Source: Azoarcus sp. (GTDB lineage Bacteria > Pseudomonadota > Gammaproteobacteria > Burkholderiales > Rhodocyclaceae). Taken from it: a DNA stretch of 64,000 nucleotides. The stretch spans positions 53,312 to 117,311 of the forward strand of contig JAUVVG010000007.1 in assembly GCA_030604735.1 (NCBI GenBank), written 5' to 3'. Positions 53,615 through 61,518 of the stretch are shown here, in pieces. A program made the position numbers and the translations under genes. The notes under the pieces are model-generated. The model ran no database searches, was not told the origin of the DNA, and saw only the letters and a program-made list of their open reading frames with translations. The number at the start of each line of letters is the position of its first letter. The first letter of the stretch is position 1.

Positions 53615-54388
53615 TCAAACGGCTTGTACGGAAAGGTGATTCCGGCCAAAGGATCGGAGTGGTCGTATTTCGCCCGGCACCAGACGGATGGCGAGCGTGT
53701 CGGAAAACAGACCGGGCGAATCGACATCGGCTATCTGAACGGGCGGTAGTGCATCGGGGTCCGCCACCTCATCCCCGCCCTGCGTGATGTCGGCCGCAAT
53801 GCCCAGCGTCGCGGCGTAATCGACGATGCTCTCCGGTAACGGAGGCAGGCGTCCGGTCGGCAGCAGAAAGTCTCCATGCGTATTGCTCTGCGCGCGGAAG
53901 ACCAGGGTTTCACCGAAGGGGGTGACGGCCGACACGGTGAGCAGGGCCCATCGCACGGGCTCCCCGTCACTACGCCGGAGGGTGCCGATCAAGCCACCCG
54001 CGTGGCCGAACCGGACCGCGGCCGGGCTTGGATAAAGCACGATGGCATGACCCTGACCATCGCCCAGGGTGAGCATGAACCGTCTGGAATTGAATCGGCC
54101 CCGCGGATCGACGACCCGCCCCTCGACCGGAAAAGTCGACACATTCGGACGCGTGCGTTCGCTCTCGCTGGCCCGGCCGGGGAAGAGGTCGGACTGGGAT
54201 GTACGCCAGAAAGCGGTTCGCCCTGGCCGGTGAAGCCATCGCAGATCGGTTGGTGAATCGCTCAATTCGATCACAAGCGGATGCTCGACCCGGGCCATGC
54301 GATGCGACTCGGCCGCACTGCCGCCGTCCAGCCAATGAATGAAGTCACTCGCGTGCAGGACAGAAGTTTCGAGCACAGTGAGGGCCAT
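53615..54388 (-). CDS. eCIS cluster protein of unknown function with beta-sandwich-like centre
   Basis: This protein has 257 residues. The centre (about 88-190) has VEGRVVDPRGRFNSRRFMLT and FRAQSNTHGDFLLPTGRLPP. This resembles the carboxypeptidase-regulatory or Ig-like folds used as capping or collar domains. No membrane helix is seen. It starts on the base that ends the DUF4255 gene (TGATG) and is followed by the sheath, so it may belong to the cap of the particle. The role is inferred from position only. Confidence 0.68.
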   Translation of the reverse strand: MALTVLETSVLHASDFIHWLDGGSAAESHRMARVEHPLVIELSDSPTDLRWLHRPGRTAFWRTSQSDLFPGRASESERTRPNVSTFPVEGRVVDPRGRFNSRRFMLTLGDGQGHAIVLYPSPAAVRFGHAGGLIGTLRRSDGEPVRWALLTVSAVTPFGETLVFRAQSNTHGDFLLPTGRLPPLPESIVDYAATLGIAADITQGGDEVADPDALPPVQIADVDSPGLFSDTLAIRLVPGEIRPLRSFGRNHLSVQAV

Positions 54389-54975
54389 CAGATCCGTCCT
54401 CCAGGAAACACCCGTGTCACCACCGGTGGCCCCTCGCTGCGCTCTTCGTCCAGACGCAGGCGGATGGTACGAGCCACGTAAGGCACACTCATGGTGTAAG
54501 GCGACTCGAAGACGTCCCAGATTCGCATCAAGTCCTCGGTACTCATCTCGTCCGGGCTGATGGTCAGGATCTCCCGCTCGCTCCAGTCGTCGTCGATGTC
54601 ATGCAGGTGCGAGACGTCGAGCTGACTCTGGTTGGCCAGCGCGACCATCGCCCATGCGATCAGGTCGGCCTCGATGGTCGCACTGCTGGCGTTGGCGATC
54701 AGAAGGAAATGCAGATTGACCGGCAGTTCCGGATATCGTCCGGTAGGCGGAAGACCTTGCGACGAAAACCCGCGGCTACGGCCGTGCGGATCGATGGTGA
54801 GCCGGTGCAGATAGATACCGAGCAAGTTGCCGGAAAGGCGGTCACTAACATCGGCACTGCCGAGCAGTGTGACATGGGCATTGACGGGTTCGGCGCGCAA
54901 GTCGGCAGGAAGTCGACGTGCGAAAAAATCCTCGAGGGCGGTCAACACCGCCTTCACGCCGCGATAGGAAGCCAT
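54388..54975 (-). CDS. DUF4255 tail terminator/cap protein (Afp16-like)
   Basis: This 195-residue protein matches the DUF4255 (Pvc16/Afp16 N-terminal) family. It has VNAHVTLLGSADVSDRLSGN, IYLHRLTIDPHGRS, LPVNLHFLLIANA and WDVFESPYTMSVPYVARTIR. Afp16 caps the growing tube and sets particle length. This is the first gene of the eCIS operon, with a GGGGGAGGA ribosome-binding site and a candidate promoter 90 bp upstream. Confidence 0.93.
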   Translation of the reverse strand: MASYRGVKAVLTALEDFFARRLPADLRAEPVNAHVTLLGSADVSDRLSGNLLGIYLHRLTIDPHGRSRGFSSQGLPPTGRYPELPVNLHFLLIANASSATIEADLIAWAMVALANQSQLDVSHLHDIDDDWSEREILTISPDEMSTEDLMRIWDVFESPYTMSVPYVARTIRLRLDEERSEGPPVVTRVFPGGRI

Positions 54976-55368
54976 TCCTCCCCCTTGTCATGAATCCTGT
55001 CAGCTCAAGGACACGTGCCTGGAATCGCATCGATCCCGGATCACGATGAGCCGCGGTGTATTCAATATAGATGGGAGGTCATCAAACGCAAGCCGACTCG
55101 CGCGATAAAAATTGTAAGAACGACCCGGGCAACAAGCGGCATGTAACTTGCGTTAATTCCACCGCGCAAACACGAACTTGCGCTTGCGCAGATCCTGATC
55201 CGCTAAAAATATAACGACGAATCAGGTAGTTGATGTTCGAATACCGAACTCTTGAGAACAGATCGGATCGATCATCGAGGACGCCAATGCGCCAGACTGG
55301 TGCGGGTACTTCCCGAATCAGTGCATTGACTGGCGAAAAGCGGTGTCCAGCGACTGGAGGTGACAGCC
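54976..55368. other. AT-rich divergent intergenic region
   Basis: This 393-bp region lies between the eCIS operon and the small + strand gene. Apart from the - strand promoter candidate it contains AT-rich patches near 55100-55115 and 55200-55215, which could hold the promoter of the + gene or binding sites for a regulator. No gene was found. Confidence 0.55.
55064..55091 (-). promoter_or_regulatory. Candidate sigma70-type promoter of the eCIS operon
   Basis: On the - strand TTGCGT (55086-55091) and TATATT (55064-55069) are separated by 16 bp. They lie about 90 bp upstream of the first eCIS gene in an AT-rich region that follows GC-rich coding DNA. The match to the -10 box is good and that to the -35 box is fair. 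Confidence 0.4.
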
Positions 55369-55638
55369 ATGTTGAGCCTGACCGATTGTCTCGACTTCAT
55401 CGATCTCGATCGCGACACGATAGACGTGATTTCCGAGCATCAGCATATACCGGAGGTGGTCGCGGCCGAACTCGGCGACAAGCTGCTGGGTAGCTTGAAA
55501 GGGATCTACCGGATCCACGAAATGCATCTCGACCTGATCGCACACGCGGCCGAAACCGGTCATCTGGCAAGGGAGAAGGAATTGCGGCGTGTCTACGCCG
55601 CATTCATGCGCAAATACCCCAAGCCCAGGCACTTCTGA
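55369..55638 (+). CDS. Small conserved protein of unknown function
   Basis: This 89-residue acidic, helical protein has FIDLDRDTIDVISEHQHIPE at 10-29 and AAELGDKLLGSLKGIYRIHE next. I recall similar short proteins in other Proteobacteria, but no function or family name. GGAGG lies eight bases before the ATG at 55369; a GTG three codons earlier is less likely. It is divergent from the eCIS operon and could share its control region. Confidence 0.72.
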   Translation: MLSLTDCLDFIDLDRDTIDVISEHQHIPEVVAAELGDKLLGSLKGIYRIHEMHLDLIAHAAETGHLAREKELRRVYAAFMRKYPKPRHF

Positions 55639-55652
55639 CACGGATAAAAGGC

Positions 55653-56147
55653 TCAGTCGGCGATCATCTCGACGTCGCCATTCGCGGCGAGTTCGCCGGT
55701 CGCATTGGTCCCATCGGCGTCGTCGTTGCGGACAGTGCTTTCGCGCACCGACTGCACCGCGCCCAGGCCGACTTCCTTGATCTTGTTGGCAGCGCCTAGC
55801 GTGACATCGAGGATCTTGCGTGCCGCTTCCTCGGCAGCCTCCTTCGCATCGCGGACATTGTCATCCCGCGGCGCGGCGGCCTGCGCCGCTGCCGTGGACT
55901 CTGCCGGCTCGGCAGCAGCGTTGGCGGTGGGCGTGTTCTGGGCGTCGGCGGCTGGCGCCGGATCGGACGAGGCTTGCGCCACGCCTCGTGCCAGAACGGT
56001 CGGGCCGGGGGGAGCCGAGGTTTCGGACACATGACTGCGCGCATTCGTCTGCGTCGTGTTGTCAGTCGTCTCTGTCGGCTTGTCCAGCGCGCATGCCGAA
56101 AGCCAGACCCCGATTGTCGCGGCCGTCACGACCGCACCCCGTCTCAT
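55653..56147 (-). CDS. Putative lipoprotein
   Basis: This 164-residue protein begins MRRGAVVTAATIGVWLSAC. The LSAC lipobox with Cys19 predicts lipid attachment after signal peptidase II cleavage. The mature part is an Ala/Thr/Asn-rich, probably disordered segment (20-95). A helical, charged region follows (AKEAAEEAARKILDVTLGAA), with coiled-coil character. The ATG at 56147 has GGAGTGGGAA upstream; the longer frame would bury the signal peptide. No family was recognised. Confidence 0.78.
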   Translation of the reverse strand: MRRGAVVTAATIGVWLSACALDKPTETTDNTTQTNARSHVSETSAPPGPTVLARGVAQASSDPAPAADAQNTPTANAAAEPAESTAAAQAAAPRDDNVRDAKEAAEEAARKILDVTLGAANKIKEVGLGAVQSVRESTVRNDDADGTNATGELAANGDVEMIAD

Positions 56148-56228
56148 CGTTCCCACTCCAGAATAAAATTGAAAGCTACGTTCCCAACTTATTCTTCTGA
56201 CAGGAAAAATCAAGGTGAATTCGCGGGA

Positions 56229-56247
56229 ATGCAACACGATGTTGCAT
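56229..56247. other. Perfect palindrome upstream of lipoprotein gene
   Basis: ATGCAAC at 56229-56235 pairs with GTTGCAT at 56241-56247, with a five-base loop and TTTTTAT on the + strand. It could be a weak + strand terminator or an operator of the lipoprotein gene, which starts 80 bp away on the - strand. Confidence 0.45.
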
Positions 56248-56266
56248 TTTTATAACACTCGATGTG

Positions 56267-56289
56267 AAAAAAGCCCGCACAAGGCGGGC
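56267..56289 (-). terminator. Rho-independent terminator of earP-efp
   Basis: Read on the - strand, GCCCGC and GCGGGC (56273-56278 with 56284-56289) form a 6-bp GC stem with a five-base loop, followed by six T residues. It lies 137 bp downstream of the efp stop and before the lipoprotein gene, so it should end the earP-efp transcript. Confidence 0.82.
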
Positions 56290-56425
56290 CATAGGCCGGT
56301 TTGCCGACCACATCGAGCGCAAATCCTGACGGCCAGCGTTAACGTGAAAGTCGCCGTGGCCGTTCAACAGGATTCCGCCAGCCGACTCAGGCGCCTGCGC
56401 GGCACCGAACCGGTCCAGCGTGGGC

Positions 56426-56983
56426 TTACTTGACCCGGTTCTTGTACTCGTCGGTACGGGTGTCGATCTCGATCTTGTCGCCGATCTCGACGAAGGCCGG
56501 CACCATCAACTCGAAGCCGGTGGAGATCTTGGCCGGCTTGAGCACCTTACCCGAAGTGTCGCCCTTGACCGCTGGTTCGGTATAGGTGACTTCGCGCACG
56601 ACCGAGTTCGGCAGTTCGACCGAGATCGCCTTGCCGTTGTAGAACACCACTTCGCAGGCCAGGCCGTCTTCCAGATACTTCAGCGCGTCGGTCATGTTGT
56701 CGGCTTCGACCTCGTACTGGTTGTACTCTTCGTCCATGAAGACATACATCGGGTCGGCGAAGTACGAGTAGGTGACTTCCTTGCGCTCGAGCATGACCAT
56801 CTCGAACTTGTCGTCCGCCTTGTACACCGACTCCGACGGGTTGCCGGACAGCAGGTTCTTGAGCTTCATCTTGACCACGGCGGCGTTGCGGCCAGACTTG
56901 TTGTATTCGGTCTTCTGCACCACGAGCGGGTCGGTGCCGACCATGATGACGTTACCGGAGCGGAGTTCCTGAGCGGTTTTCAT
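56426..56983 (-). CDS. efp: Translation elongation factor P, arginine-32 type
   Basis: This 185-residue EF-P relieves ribosome stalling at polyproline. The tip loop of domain I reads [19 protein letters not shown] with Arg32 in place of the lysine of the E. coli protein. Arg32-type EF-P is activated by rhamnosylation by EarP, whose gene lies immediately upstream (22 bp). [18 protein letters not shown] closes the protein as usual. An AGGA ribosome-binding site precedes the ATG at 56983; the longer frame is not conserved. Confidence 0.97.
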   Translation of the reverse strand: MKTAQELRSGNVIMVGTDPLVVQKTEYNKSGRNAAVVKMKLKNLLSGNPSESVYKADDKFEMVMLERKEVTYSYFADPMYVFMDEEYNQYEVEADNMTDALKYLEDGLACEVVFYNGKAISVELPNSVVREVTYTEPAVKGDTSGKVLKPAKISTGFELMVPAFVEIGDKIEIDTRTDEYKNRVK

Positions 56984-57005
56984 GCTGTTTCCTGGAGGTG
57001 GGTCG

Positions 57006-58235
57006 TCAGTGGTGCTTGCCACCCGGCTCGCTACCGTTCATACGACTTTGAAAAACCTGCGATTTTACAGCATCTTCGTAAAACTTGACCAGTGTCCCGG
57101 CGAGATCGTGCCGGGCGCCGAGACGGTCACGCCAACGGCGATGGTGAGCGGCCAGATTCGGCAGCGCGGCCTGGAAAACCGCCCAGGTCGCTGCCAGCGA
57201 TCCGACACCGTTCCAGGCCAGCCAGAAGGCACGCAAGGCCTCGGCGGTGGGCGGATCCATCGTTTCGCAATAGCGCGCCATGAAGGCGTCCAGCTTGACA
57301 AGATGGGCGTCATCGGCCTGACGGTAGATGTGCCAGACGAACGGAGCGTCGGCCCACTGAGCGCGCACGAAGGAATCTTCGCCGCGCACGAAGTTGAGAT
57401 CACAACACCACAGCAAACGGTCGTAGTCGCGCTGGGCGAGAAACGGGATGCGCGTCACCGTGAGCCGGCCGACCCCCCTGCGTCGATCCGATCCGCGCGC
57501 ATGCGTGTCCAGCCAGCGTGATACGTCCCGCACCACCCGTCCATCCGGGACCAACAGCTCGACCGGACACGCGCCCGACGCCCACTCATCGAGCAGCTCG
57601 CCCAGAGGAGCTTGTTCGTAGGCAAACAGGGAGACCAGGCGCGCCAAAGGCGAGGGCGGTTGACCGCACAGCCCGGCCAGGAAGGCGCTGCGTGCGTCGG
57701 CGTCGGCAACGAATCGATTTCGCTCCTCGAACAGGTCCGGCTCACGGATCAGCCCCCCCGTGCCGGCCACAAACCCGGGGAAGACGAAAACCTTTTCCAG
57801 CCCGAGACGGGGATGGCGCGAATGCAGGCCGTGGCACTCCGAAGCCCAGGACTCGGCGGTCAGGTACTCGAGATTCACCCATAGCGGCGACGACGCGCGG
57901 CGGCGCATCGCATCCAGATAGGATTCCGGGGGATCACAGGCAAAGGCTTCGATCACACAGTCGGCGACTTCGACTGCCGGAAACGGATCACTCCATTCGC
58001 ATACTTCGACCCGGTCGTAACGGGTCACGCGCCTGTCCACCACGAACGCTGCCGGCGCGTCCGGACAGAGACGGTAGAACGCCGCGAAATCATCCAGCCA
58101 CAGCCTGACCGAGATGCCGTGGTGCAGGGCCAGAGTCCGCGCCAGCCGCCAGCAGACGCCGATATCCCCCATGTTATCCACAAGCCGGCAGAAGATGTCC
58201 CAGCGTGGCGCGGAGCGATCGGTCGATTCGTTCAT
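57006..58235 (-). CDS. earP: EF-P arginine-32 rhamnosyltransferase EarP
   Basis: This 409-residue GT-B glycosyltransferase transfers rhamnose from dTDP-rhamnose to Arg32 of EF-P. The N-terminal [20 protein letters not shown] (with Asp residues of the active site) and the C-terminal [20 protein letters not shown] are strongly conserved. The latter contains the nucleotide-sugar binding Glu/Asp/Arg cluster. It pairs with the efp gene 22 bp downstream, and the two share one terminator. Length is as usual for the family. Confidence 0.96.
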   Translation of the reverse strand: MNESTDRSAPRWDIFCRLVDNMGDIGVCWRLARTLALHHGISVRLWLDDFAAFYRLCPDAPAAFVVDRRVTRYDRVEVCEWSDPFPAVEVADCVIEAFACDPPESYLDAMRRRASSPLWVNLEYLTAESWASECHGLHSRHPRLGLEKVFVFPGFVAGTGGLIREPDLFEERNRFVADADARSAFLAGLCGQPPSPLARLVSLFAYEQAPLGELLDEWASGACPVELLVPDGRVVRDVSRWLDTHARGSDRRRGVGRLTVTRIPFLAQRDYDRLLWCCDLNFVRGEDSFVRAQWADAPFVWHIYRQADDAHLVKLDAFMARYCETMDPPTAEALRAFWLAWNGVGSLAATWAVFQAALPNLAAHHRRWRDRLGARHDLAGTLVKFYEDAVKSQVFQSRMNGSEPGGKHH

Positions 58236-58272
58236 TCGTCATGTATAGCTGCGGTATCAGCTGTGAAAGCAT

Positions 58273-58281
58273 TGTGGATAA
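58273..58281 (-). promoter_or_regulatory. DnaA-box sequence (exact 9-mer)
   Basis: The - strand reads TTATCCACA, the DnaA consensus box, 38 bp upstream of earP. A second box at 58174-58182 lies inside earP but encodes the conserved VDN of the protein, so it may be accidental. Two more lie in the AT-rich modules at 58394 and 59609. Confidence 0.5.
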
Positions 58282-58393
58282 AGGACTTGCGGCCCGTATC
58301 CGGAAAAAGCGGCCACAATTCGGACACATCGATCCCACCCGCTTATCAACCCAGGCATCCCGCAGCAGATGGCGCGTCAAGAAAGGAGAAAGC

Positions 58394-58463
58394 CGGCTTA
58401 TCCACAGAAAAAGGACTTACGTAAACGTTGTTGTTATTTATATAAATACAAGTCAACAACAAC
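58394..58463 (+). repeat. AT-rich repeat module with DnaA box, copy A
   Basis: The module starts CGGCTTATCCACAGAAAAAG with a DnaA box at 58398-58406. It continues with the palindrome TTACGTAA (58417-58424) and GTTGTTGTT (58427-58435), which pairs perfectly with AACAACAAC (58455-58463) around an AT-rich loop. The first 55 bp are about 80 percent identical to the module at 59609, on the other side of rsuA. The intergenic region 58236-58681 holds no gene that I can support. Confidence 0.65.
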
Positions 58464-58681
58464 TGCAGCAATCCACGGACACTTCGGCCGAGGGGACAGT
58501 CGAACCAGCACTCGCCGGAAGAAAGTCCAAAAAGAAACTTGTCGAGGTCGCCTCGCACCAAAGCACTTTCATCGCTTCGATGCAGGCATGAACCCGGTTT
58601 CTCGATCCAGAGATTCCCGCTTCTGCCGGAATGACGGTTGTTTCGACATTCCGAAAGCCGCGTCGAACCGGAAACGGAAAA

Positions 58682-59401
58682 TCAGTCCGTGAAAGCGGAC
58701 AGCGTCGCCAGGTCTTCGGGCTCCAGCCAGCGCCACTGACCCGGCGCGAGATCGGTCGGCAAGGCCAAACCCCCTACCTGCGAGCGATGCAGCCCTTCGA
58801 CCCGATTGCCGACCGCGGCGATCATGCGCTTGACCTGGTGGTACTTGCCCTCGGTGACGGTCAAACGCAGGGTGTGCTCGCCGGTGCGTTCGCAGGCCTT
58901 GGCCACGATCGGCGTCGGCTCGTCATGGAGCTGCACCCCGGCCAGCAGGCTCGCGACCATCTCGTCACTGACCGGATGCTTGGCGGTGACCTCATACACC
59001 TTGGGGATGCGCTTCTTGCCCGAACTCCAGAAATGGATGAACTGACCATCGTCCGAGAGCAGCATCAGGCCGGTTGTGTCGTGGTCTAACCGACCGACGC
59101 ACTGTACGTCCCGCCGCACCAGCTCGACCGGCAACAGCGAGAAGATAGACAGATGGTGTTGCGGCTTGTGCGAACACTCGTAGTCGGTCGGCTTGTGCAG
59201 GACCAGGTAGGCTTTTTCGCGATACCGCCAGCGCTGGCCATCGACCTCGAACTCGAGATCGCCGAGATCGACCTCGGCGATCTCGGCGAAGGGATCGTCG
59301 ATGACTTCGCCGCCGATACTGAGCAGACCGGCACGGATGATGGCACGGCAGTCCTTGCGGCTGCCGAAACCCTGAGATTGAAGAAGGCGTTCTGTTTTCA
59401 T
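58682..59401 (-). CDS. rsuA: 16S rRNA pseudouridine(516) synthase RsuA
   Basis: This 239-residue protein has an N-terminal S4-like RNA-binding region (1-60). The catalytic domain carries GRLDHDTTGLMLLSDDGQ with catalytic Asp106. Further hallmarks are HKPTDYECSHKP, GVQLHDEPTP, YHQVKRMIAAVGNRVEGLHR and LAPGQWRWLEPEDLA, in the same order as in E. coli RsuA. It converts U516 of 16S rRNA to pseudouridine. It is monocistronic and flanked by the two AT-rich DnaA-box modules. Confidence 0.93.
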   Translation of the reverse strand: MKTERLLQSQGFGSRKDCRAIIRAGLLSIGGEVIDDPFAEIAEVDLGDLEFEVDGQRWRYREKAYLVLHKPTDYECSHKPQHHLSIFSLLPVELVRRDVQCVGRLDHDTTGLMLLSDDGQFIHFWSSGKKRIPKVYEVTAKHPVSDEMVASLLAGVQLHDEPTPIVAKACERTGEHTLRLTVTEGKYHQVKRMIAAVGNRVEGLHRSQVGGLALPTDLAPGQWRWLEPEDLATLSAFTD

Positions 59402-59608
59402 CCGGCGATGTTACCGCTCGCGATTGCGAGCGCAAGAATTTTCGGGCGAAACGGTGCACAAGTCATTGCACCGATGCTGTAGCAATTGTGGGTAAGCGGC
59501 AGCTGGAGCGGGTCGACGCGAAAGCGACCACATTCTCCCCACACCCCGTCCCCTGGCTTATGAGCCCTCTTTTCCCGTGTTCAAGGCGTTGATCGGAAGA
59601 TACAAAAA

Positions 59609-59687
59609 CGACTTATCCACAGAATCGGGCCTTACATAATAGTCTTTGTTTTTTATATACATACAGTACATAACAACAGCAGAAGCT
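59609..59687 (+). repeat. AT-rich repeat module with DnaA box, copy B
   Basis: The module starts CGACTTATCCACAGAATCGG, with a DnaA box at 59613-59621, then TTACATAA and the tract TTTGTTTTTTATATACATAC. It is the second copy of the module at 58394, in the same orientation and exactly 1215 bp away. It lies upstream of the DUF1857 gene and could include its promoter. The rest of the 59402-59769 gap has no gene that I can support. Confidence 0.65.
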
Positions 59688-59769
59688 GCGCCGATCGACA
59701 ACGTGAAACAGATTTTCCCGACCGCCAAAAGCGGGTTAAACTGCGCCCGCCGAATCAGGAGTCGCAGCA

Positions 59770-60240
59770 TTGAATTTTGAGCACGTAGTGATCATCAACC
59801 AGCCGGACAACCCACTGGTGATGGATCTCAGCCGGGAGGAGCTTTGGTTTGGGCTGTTGTGCCGTGCAGAGAATCCGCGTCCGTTCCTGCCCGGCCTGGA
59901 AGCGTGCATGATCGTCGAGCGCGACGACAATCGCTTGGTACGGGATCTGCATTTCGGTGATGTGGTGATCCGCGACCGGGTGACGCTGTCGCCGATGGAA
60001 TCGGTGATCTTCGAGTCCGAGCGTACCGACGAGCATGCCGGTGGTCGTCTGACGATCAGCATCGAGGAGCCGACACCCGACGAGCTGGTGTTGCGTTTCC
60101 GCTACCAGACCACGCTCGCCGAACACACCCAGGATCCCGACGGGCCTTATGCGGCCTTCGTCAAATCGGCTTATCACGAATCCGACCTCGATACCGTGCG
60201 GGTCATCCGCATGATTATCGAATCGACCCGGATCCAGTAG
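59770..60240 (+). CDS. DUF1857 (AtaL-like, SRPBCC fold) family protein
   Basis: This 156-residue soluble protein contains LSREELWFGLLCRAENPRPF near residues 20-40 and VIRDRVTLSPMESVIFESER further on. It ends with a helix (VRVIRMIIESTR). This pattern fits the DUF1857/AtaL-like family with a START/Bet v1 fold, which may bind a hydrophobic ligand; the function is unknown. The start is a TTG with AGGAG nine bases upstream, and there is no ATG or GTG before the conserved N-terminus. Confidence 0.8.
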   Translation: MNFEHVVIINQPDNPLVMDLSREELWFGLLCRAENPRPFLPGLEACMIVERDDNRLVRDLHFGDVVIRDRVTLSPMESVIFESERTDEHAGGRLTISIEEPTPDELVLRFRYQTTLAEHTQDPDGPYAAFVKSAYHESDLDTVRVIRMIIESTRIQ

Positions 60241-60307
60241 TCACACGATTTTCAATTATTCCGGGGCCGGGAAACACGGCCTCGATCACGTTTTGGGAAG
60301 TCCGATC

Positions 60308-61234
60308 ATGTGGTTCAGAAATCTTCAGATCTACCGTCTGCCGGCCAAGTGGGACATGAGCGCCGATCATCTCGAAGAGCAGCTCGCGCGCAAGCGTTTC
60401 CATCCCTGCGGCAGCCAGGATCAGGAAACCCGCGGCTGGGTCTCACCGACCGGTGACGACGTGCTGGTCCATCGCGTCGGCGGCCATTGGCTGATCGCGC
60501 TCGGCTTCGAACAGCGTCTGCTGCCGTCGTCGGTGGTCAAGCAGGAGGCCGAGGAGCGCGCCGAGGAGATCGCCGCCCAGCAAGGCTACAAGCCGGGTCG
60601 CAAGCAGATGAAGGAGCTGCGGGAGCAGATCATGCAGGAGTTCCTGCCGCGCGCCTTCACCCGCCGGCGCAAGGTGTTCGCCTGGATCGATCCGGCCAAT
60701 GGCTGGCTGGGCATCGATGCACCCAGCCAGGCCCGCGCCGAGGACGTGCTGGAGGCCTTGCGCCAGGCCATGGACGCCTTGCCGCTGTCGTTGTTGCGCA
60801 CCGAGGTCTCACCGACCTCGGCGATGGCCGACTGGCTGGCCGGAAACGAGGCCCCGGCGGGCTTCACCATCGACCAGGACTGCGAGCTGCGTTCGGTGAC
60901 CGAGGACAAGGCGGCGGTGCGCTATGTGCGTCATACGCTGGAAGGCGACGAGGTGCGCGGCCACCTCGAAGCCGGCAAACTGCCGACCCGGCTGGCCCTG
61001 ACCTTCGACGAGCGCCTGAGCTTCGTGCTGACCGAAAAGCTCGAGATCAAGCGGCTGGACTTCCTCGACGTGGTCAAGGAGAAGGTCGAGGAGTCCGGTG
61101 CCGAGGACGCCCGCGCCATCTTCGACGCCGGCTTCATGCTGATGGCGGCCGAACTGGCGAACATGCTGCCGGCCCTGGTCGAAGCGCTCGGCGGCGAGAT
61201 GAAGGTCGCCGAGCCGCTCGCGATGGCGGCCTGA
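60308..61234 (+). CDS. rdgC: Recombination-associated protein RdgC
   Basis: This 308-residue protein begins MWFRNLQIYRLP, the strongly conserved RdgC start. It also has the typical PRAFTRRRKVFAWIDP and ALTFDERLSFVLTEKLEIKR. RdgC forms a ring-shaped dimer on double-stranded DNA and limits RecA promotion of recombination. The ATG at 60308 is preferred over one five codons upstream because the family starts there. It is followed by the second hairpin repeat and the convergent CoA-transferase gene. Confidence 0.95.
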   Translation: MWFRNLQIYRLPAKWDMSADHLEEQLARKRFHPCGSQDQETRGWVSPTGDDVLVHRVGGHWLIALGFEQRLLPSSVVKQEAEERAEEIAAQQGYKPGRKQMKELREQIMQEFLPRAFTRRRKVFAWIDPANGWLGIDAPSQARAEDVLEALRQAMDALPLSLLRTEVSPTSAMADWLAGNEAPAGFTIDQDCELRSVTEDKAAVRYVRHTLEGDEVRGHLEAGKLPTRLALTFDERLSFVLTEKLEIKRLDFLDVVKEKVEESGAEDARAIFDAGFMLMAAELANMLPALVEALGGEMKVAEPLAMAA

Positions 61235-61267
61235 CAAGGAGCGCTGACGGTTCGTGCGCAAGCCTGT

Positions 61268-61445
61268 GGTGTCGGGGTTTGTCTGTCCGGCTCCGACAGC
61301 CCCTCGCGCTGTCGCTGTAAGGCGCGCTTCGCTGCGATCCCTGAACTCGGCCTATCGGCCTCAAACAGCAGGGATCGCGGCCGCTTCGCGCACCAACAGC
61401 GGCATGCGCTCGGGCTGAGTCGCGGGACAAACAAACCCCGACACC
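61268..61445. repeat. Long palindromic hairpin element, copy 2
   Basis: The outer arms GGTGTCGGGGTTTGTCTGTC (61268-61287) and the complement near 61424-61445 pair with about one mismatch. The inner GCGATCCCTG/CAGGGATCGC pair, and the tip GGCC/GGCC pairs around a short loop. The core (61289-61423) matches 9704-9837 in the opposite orientation at about 94 percent. The tip stem carries a compensating change compared with copy 1. It lies between the convergent rdgC and CoA-transferase genes, where it may stop transcription from both sides. Confidence 0.85.
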
Positions 61446-61518
61446 GAGCGATGACTAAGCGGTGACTTTCGCCGAAGAAATGTCCCGGCTTTACTGTGGC
61501 TCCACGTTCCTTGAGCGA

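Noticed and set aside
26301..54975. Prophage or type VI secretion system instead of eCIS
   Set aside because: There are no capsid, terminase, integrase or lysis genes, and no TssJLM or ClpV. AAA+ ATPase, DUF4255, DUF5908 and DUF4157 together point to an eCIS.
58236..59769. Chromosomal replication origin
   Set aside because: DnaA boxes and AT-rich tracts are present, but dnaA, dnaN, mnmG and rpmH are not nearby and the boxes are widely spaced. It is kept only as an observation.
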